36,537 bases of DNA from Flavobacteriales bacterium (GTDB taxonomy: Bacteria; Bacteroidota; Bacteroidia; Flavobacteriales_F; PHOS-HE28): contig JADLBK010000106.1 of NCBI GenBank assembly GCA_020847755.1, forward strand, positions 1 through 36,537. Direction: 5' to 3'. Of the stretch, positions 33,828 to 36,537 are shown in pieces. Positions within the stretch are counted from its first letter, which is position 1. Every line of letters begins with the position of its first letter. Under the pieces are notes generated by a model, which worked only from the letters and a program-made list of their open reading frames with translations, was not told the DNA's origin and ran no database searches. The position numbers were made by a program, and so were the translations under genes.

Positions 33828-34553
33828 TCACCAGCTGCGGCTTTGGAGCACCGTGCGCGTGGCCAGCAGGAAGATGGCGGCCACCCCGCCGAAGTAGAGC
33901 ACGTCGCGCAGGTCCACCACCCCGCGGCTGATGCTGCGGTAGTGCTCCTGGATGCCCATCGCCTTGATGGGGCCCTCCAACGCGCCGAAGGCATCGAAAC
34001 TGGCCACCAGGTCGAAGCCCATGAACAGGCAGAAGCACAGGAAGACCGCGATCAGGAAGGCCACGATCTGGCTGTCGGTGAGCGCCGAGGCGAACACGCC
34101 CACCGCGGCGAAACAGCCGCCCAGCATCAGCAGCCCCAGGTACGAGCCCCAGGTGCCCCCCCGGTCGATGTTGCCCGCCGGCACCGCCAGTTCCATCACG
34201 CTCCACACATACACCAACGTGGGCAGCAGCGCCGCCAGCACCAGCACCACCGCGGCGATGTACTTGGCCCCCACGATGGCGCCTTCGCTCAGGGGCTTGG
34301 TCAGCAACAGCTCGATGGTGCCCGTGCGCCGCTCCTCGCTGAAGCTGCGCATCGTCACCGCCGGCACCAGGAACAGGAAGACCCACGGCGCCAGTTGGAA
34401 CAACGGGGCCATGTCCGCGTAGCCCAGGTCGAGCAGGTTGTCCGGGAACACCCACAGGAAGAGCCCGGTGATCAACAGGAAGACCACCACGGTGATGTGG
34501 CCGATGAGCGAGCCCGCGAAGCCCCGCACCTCCTTGATGATCAACGCCCGCAT
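33828..34553 (-). CDS. gldF: Gliding-motility ABC transporter permease GldF
   Basis: A 241-residue ABC-2-type permease with six hydrophobic segments. Diagnostic are the N-terminal KEVRGFAGSLIGHITVVVFLL, the conserved cytoplasmic loop TMRSFSEERRTGTIELLLTKPLSEGAIVGAKY and the later SALTDSQIVAFLIAVFLCFCLFMGF. It is the membrane channel component of GldAFG. The start at 34553 (MRALIIKEVRGF) matches family N-termini. A -7-like element lies 28 nt upstream. It leads the gldF-gldG-DUF4340 operon; the gene for the ATPase GldA is not in this window. Confidence 0.94.
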   Translation of the reverse strand: MRALIIKEVRGFAGSLIGHITVVVFLLITGLFLWVFPDNLLDLGYADMAPLFQLAPWVFLFLVPAVTMRSFSEERRTGTIELLLTKPLSEGAIVGAKYIAAVVLVLAALLPTLVYVWSVMELAVPAGNIDRGGTWGSYLGLLMLGGCFAAVGVFASALTDSQIVAFLIAVFLCFCLFMGFDLVASFDAFGALEGPIKAMGIQEHYRSISRGVVDLRDVLYFGGVAAIFLLATRTVLQSRSW

Positions 34554-34581
34554 GCTGTTGCTGTCCGCCGGAAAAGGCGGC

Positions 34582-34589
34582 CGAAGATA
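34582..34589 (-). promoter_or_regulatory. -7-like promoter element for gldF
   Basis: The minus strand reads TATCTTCG, one mismatch to TAnnTTTG, 28 nt before the ATG. It is followed by GCCGCCTTTT, similar to the early transcribed sequence at ndk and the TPR-ribH operon. A small hairpin (34601-34615, CGGCCC / GGGCCG) lies just upstream. Confidence 0.55.
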
Positions 34590-34656
34590 GCGCGACCGTC
34601 CGGCCCATCGGGCCGTGCCACCGGGACCCGGCGCACACCACCGGGGGAACGGCGGA

Positions 34657-35532
34657 TCAGAAGGAGACCACCGTCTTGCGGCGCTTCCGCTGCGGCTTCT
34701 TGGGGATCTTGTCCTCGTCGGTGTCGCAGTAGCTCTTCACGATGAACACCGCGTCCTTGTCGCCCAGCTTGGCGCTGGCCCGCCAGTCGCTGCAGGCTTC
34801 CTCCTTGCGCTTCAGGTTGTAATGGCTGTCGCCCCGGTAGTAGTGCGCGTCGCGCACGTCGGCTGCGGCGGTGTCCTTCTCCAGCACCTCGGTGAAGCCC
34901 GCGATGGCCTCCTCGAAGCGCTCCATCTCATACAGCAGGATCGCCGCGCTCATCCGCCCGCCGGGGATCTCCGGCTTCAGCGCCAGCGCCCGACGGATGT
35001 CCTCCAGTCCGGCGGCCTCCTTGAAGAGCTCGCCCTTCACCAGCCCGCCGAGGAAGAGCGCGTCCGCATGGTCGTCGCGCAGCTTCAACGCCTTCTCGGT
35101 GTCCTTCAAGGCCTGCGCGTTGTCCTGCACCAGATAGTGGGCGCAGGCCCGGTTGTACCACGCGTCGGCGTCCGCCGGGTCCAGCTCGATGGCGCGGTCC
35201 AGGTCGCGCAGCGCGCCCTTGATGTTGCCCTCGGTGATGCGCGCGGCCGATCGGCTCACGAACAGCCGCGGGTTGTTGGGGTCCAGCGTCTCGCTCTCCT
35301 TGTAGTCGATCAGCGCCAGCTCCAGCTGCTGACGCCGTTGCCGGATGTCGCCGCGCAGCTTGTAGGCCGGCGCTGAGGTCCGGTCCGCCGCGATCGCGCG
35401 CTCCACCCGCGCCAGCGCGCTGTCCAGTTCACCACCGGCGTATGCCGTCTCGGCCGAGCGCAGCAAGGCGTCGCCTTGGGCGATGGCCGTGGCGGGAAGC
35501 AGGAGCAGGGGAAGGGCGGCGATGCGGATCAT
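34657..35532 (-). CDS. Exported tetratricopeptide-repeat protein
   Basis: A 291-residue periplasmic TPR protein: signal peptide MIRIAALPLLLLPATAIAQ, then about six TPR units (SAETAYAGGELDSALARVERAI, YKLRGDIRQRRQQLELALIDYKESETLDPNN, AWYNRACAHYLVQDNAQALKDTEKAL, AAILLYEMERFEEAIAGFTEVL and neighbours). The C-terminus is basic (KIPKKPQRKRRKTVVSF). TPRs are protein-binding scaffolds; the partner is unknown. Its ATG overlaps the ABM gene stop by 4 nt, so it is the third gene of the SAM hydrolase-ABM-TPR unit. Position next to gldF invites, but does not prove, a link to gliding. Confidence 0.9.
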   Translation of the reverse strand: MIRIAALPLLLLPATAIAQGDALLRSAETAYAGGELDSALARVERAIAADRTSAPAYKLRGDIRQRRQQLELALIDYKESETLDPNNPRLFVSRSAARITEGNIKGALRDLDRAIELDPADADAWYNRACAHYLVQDNAQALKDTEKALKLRDDHADALFLGGLVKGELFKEAAGLEDIRRALALKPEIPGGRMSAAILLYEMERFEEAIAGFTEVLEKDTAAADVRDAHYYRGDSHYNLKRKEEACSDWRASAKLGDKDAVFIVKSYCDTDEDKIPKKPQRKRRKTVVSF

Positions 35533-35843
35533 GCGGGCTCGGGCTTGGCGTCCATGTGATGAAGGCGGGCGCAGCTCCAGGCCTGCGCGGGGGCGTCGAA
35601 CAGGGCCTTCACCACGGGCCACACCTCGGCGAAAACGGGGGAGCGGCGGTAGTGTTCCAGATCTTCGGCGGACCGCCACAGGCTGTAGGTGAAGAAGACC
35701 CGGGGATCGCCGGCGTCGCGCAGCAGCTCCAGGTGCAGGCAGCCCGGCATGGCGATGATGCGGTGCCGCCAGCCCTCGAACAGCGCCAGGAATCCCTCGG
35801 CCTCCCCGGGGCGGAAGCTCATGCGCACCAACCGCACGATCAT
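35529..35843 (-). CDS. Antibiotic biosynthesis monooxygenase (ABM) family protein
   Basis: A 104-residue ABM-fold protein (dimeric ferredoxin-like alpha/beta barrel). Seen: MIVRLVRMSFRPGEAEGFLALFE, MPGCLHLELLRDAGDPRVFFTYSLWRSAEDLEHYRRSPVFAEVW. The family includes cofactor-free monooxygenases and haem-degrading IsdG-like enzymes, but many members have no assigned substrate; no antibiotic genes are nearby. ATGA-type 4-nt overlaps on both sides couple it to the SAM hydrolase and TPR genes. Confidence 0.9.
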   Translation of the reverse strand: MIVRLVRMSFRPGEAEGFLALFEGWRHRIIAMPGCLHLELLRDAGDPRVFFTYSLWRSAEDLEHYRRSPVFAEVWPVVKALFDAPAQAWSCARLHHMDAKPEPA

Positions 35844-36537
35844 GAGGCCGCCCGTTGCCGCACCACGTCCTTCAGTTCCACGCGCACCGGGTCCTGCACG
35901 TGCAGCCCGAACAAGCGCGCCGCGCCGCCGCCACCGCCCTCCACGCCCTTGTTCACCGCGATCTCCAGCAGGCCGTTGGCCCCGAAGAAGGCCACCCGCT
36001 CGCCCTGCGGCACCTCGCCGTAGGTGCGGTGCAGCGCCGTGATGTCGTACTGCGACCGGCCGAAGGTGATGCGGAAGGGGCGGTCCTGCACCATCGCCGC
36101 GAAATGGTCGCGGTGGATGTTGGTGACCACGTTGCCGTAGGCGTCCACATGGATCACCACGCCGCGGATGCTCTCCTGGTCCAGCGCCGGCACGAAGCCG
36201 AGCTGCTGCCGCACCCCCGCGCGCGGGTCGGCGATGGCGTCGATGACCCCGCCCTGCGCCAGGTGGCACGCCGCCCGCGCCAGCACACCCCGCAGCGGGA
36301 AGGTGGCGTCGGCCGCGTCCGTCACCATCCGCAGGGTGAACACCGCCTGCGGCCGGCCGTCGAACAACAGGCTGAAGATGCCGTTGTCCGCCCCCACGAA
36401 CCAGTGCCCGTCGTGCGCCGCCACCACGTGGGGCGTCTGCGGACCGGCCTCGGGGTCGATGCCGATGAGGTGCACGGTGCCCGCCGGAAAGGCCGGGTAC
36501 GCGTTGCGCAGCACGAAGGCCGCCTGCGCATTGTCGA
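35840..36537 (-). CDS. SAM hydroxide adenosyltransferase / SAM hydrolase (DUF62), 5' end outside window
   Basis: This gene runs off the right edge; 232 codons are visible, and the frame is open upstream of the apparent GTG at 36514 (DNAQAAFVLRN). It belongs to the chlorinase/fluorinase-like DUF62 family, whose ordinary members hydrolyse S-adenosylmethionine to adenosine and methionine. Seen: AFPAGTVHLIGIDPE, FVGADNGIFSLLF (family ADNG/PDNG motif), VIHVDAYGNVVTNIHRDHF and the C-terminal domain FFGANGLLEIAVNKG. The N-terminal TDFG motif with catalytic Asp is outside. The halogenase-specific loop cannot be judged, and hydrolase is the default reading. Confidence 0.93.
   Translation of the reverse strand, partial: DNAQAAFVLRNAYPAFPAGTVHLIGIDPEAGPQTPHVVAAHDGHWFVGADNGIFSLLFDGRPQAVFTLRMVTDAADATFPLRGVLARAACHLAQGGVIDAIADPRAGVRQQLGFVPALDQESIRGVVIHVDAYGNVVTNIHRDHFAAMVQDRPFRITFGRSQYDITALHRTYGEVPQGERVAFFGANGLLEIAVNKGVEGGGGGAARLFGLHVQDPVRVELKDVVRQRAAS

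Noticed and set aside
32126-33931. About 600-codon plus-strand open frame across gldG
   Set aside because: Antisense shadow of gldG, rich in His, Gln and Val, with no recognisable domain.
34601-34615. Hairpin CGGCCC-ATC-GGGCCG as terminator of the TPR gene
   Set aside because: A 6-bp stem with no T-tract, more than 40 nt after the stop and right at the gldF promoter. Mentioned there but not called.
35529-36537. SAM hydrolase plus antibiotic-biosynthesis monooxygenase as a halogenated natural-product cluster
   Set aside because: DUF62 and ABM names are misleading. Both are common housekeeping-type genes, the neighbours are TPR and gldF, and no biosynthetic enzymes are present.

Overview
The window is about 36.5 kb of gene-dense, high-G+C chromosome from a member of the Bacteroidota, most probably a high-GC lineage of Flavobacteriales. 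The lineage evidence is: two large secreted proteins and a serine hydrolase ending in type IX secretion (T9SS) type A sorting domains; a gldF-gldG pair; a GldI-like FKBP lipoprotein; a DUF5723-type outer-membrane protein; and many sequences resembling the Bacteroidetes -7 promoter element TAnnTTTG with almost no Shine-Dalgarno sequences. No tRNA, rRNA, CRISPR array, prophage or intact insertion sequence was seen. The content is mainly core chromosome.

Layout: 1-5.5 kb holds the 3' end of ffh, an odd ORF with a truncated PIN domain, a DinB/YfiT protein and two tandem paralogous T9SS cargo proteins. 5.5-9.7 kb holds folD, then ribH and a TPR membrane protein (minus strand), then recF overlapping a DciA/DUF721 gene, then ndk. 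9.8-15.3 kb is a plus-strand run: a lipoprotein, a small exported protein, an NrnA-type DHH phosphoesterase translationally coupled to two FKBP-like lipoproteins, and a DUF5723 protein. 15.3-18 kb is minus strand: an RsmI-like methyltransferase, a low-molecular-weight tyrosine phosphatase, a rho-independent terminator and dnaA. 18.4-21.3 kb holds a hotdog thioesterase facing an overlapping YigZ-EamA-ribD run. 21.4-25.7 kb is the run prmC-ligA-DUF6913-like-dapA. 25.7-26.1 kb is a scar: a 45-bp perfect palindrome and the C-terminal remnant of a DUF4143 ATPase. 26-29.8 kb holds a DEDDh exonuclease, a secreted serine hydrolase, a c-type cytochrome, a rhomboid protease and a META lipoprotein. 29.8-34.6 kb holds dnaN and the gldF-gldG-DUF4340 operon. 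34.7-36.5 kb is the operon SAM hydrolase (cut by the window edge)-ABM monooxygenase-TPR protein.

Themes: replication and repair genes (recF, dciA, dnaA, ligA, dnaN) are scattered over 23 kb rather than forming a dnaA-dnaN-recF cluster, and a pair of DnaA-box-like 9-mers sits in the dnaN promoter region. Gliding/T9SS functions (gldF, gldG, a gldI-like gene, T9SS cargo) recur. The most notable regulatory signal is that at least eight genes have a -7-like element ending exactly 4 nt before the start codon, which predicts leaderless mRNAs. Five convergent gene pairs end within -19 to +7 nt of each other. I found no clearly new multi-gene defence or biosynthetic system. The strongest candidates for novelty are the leaderless promoter architecture, the palindrome plus ATPase relic, and the PIN chimera.
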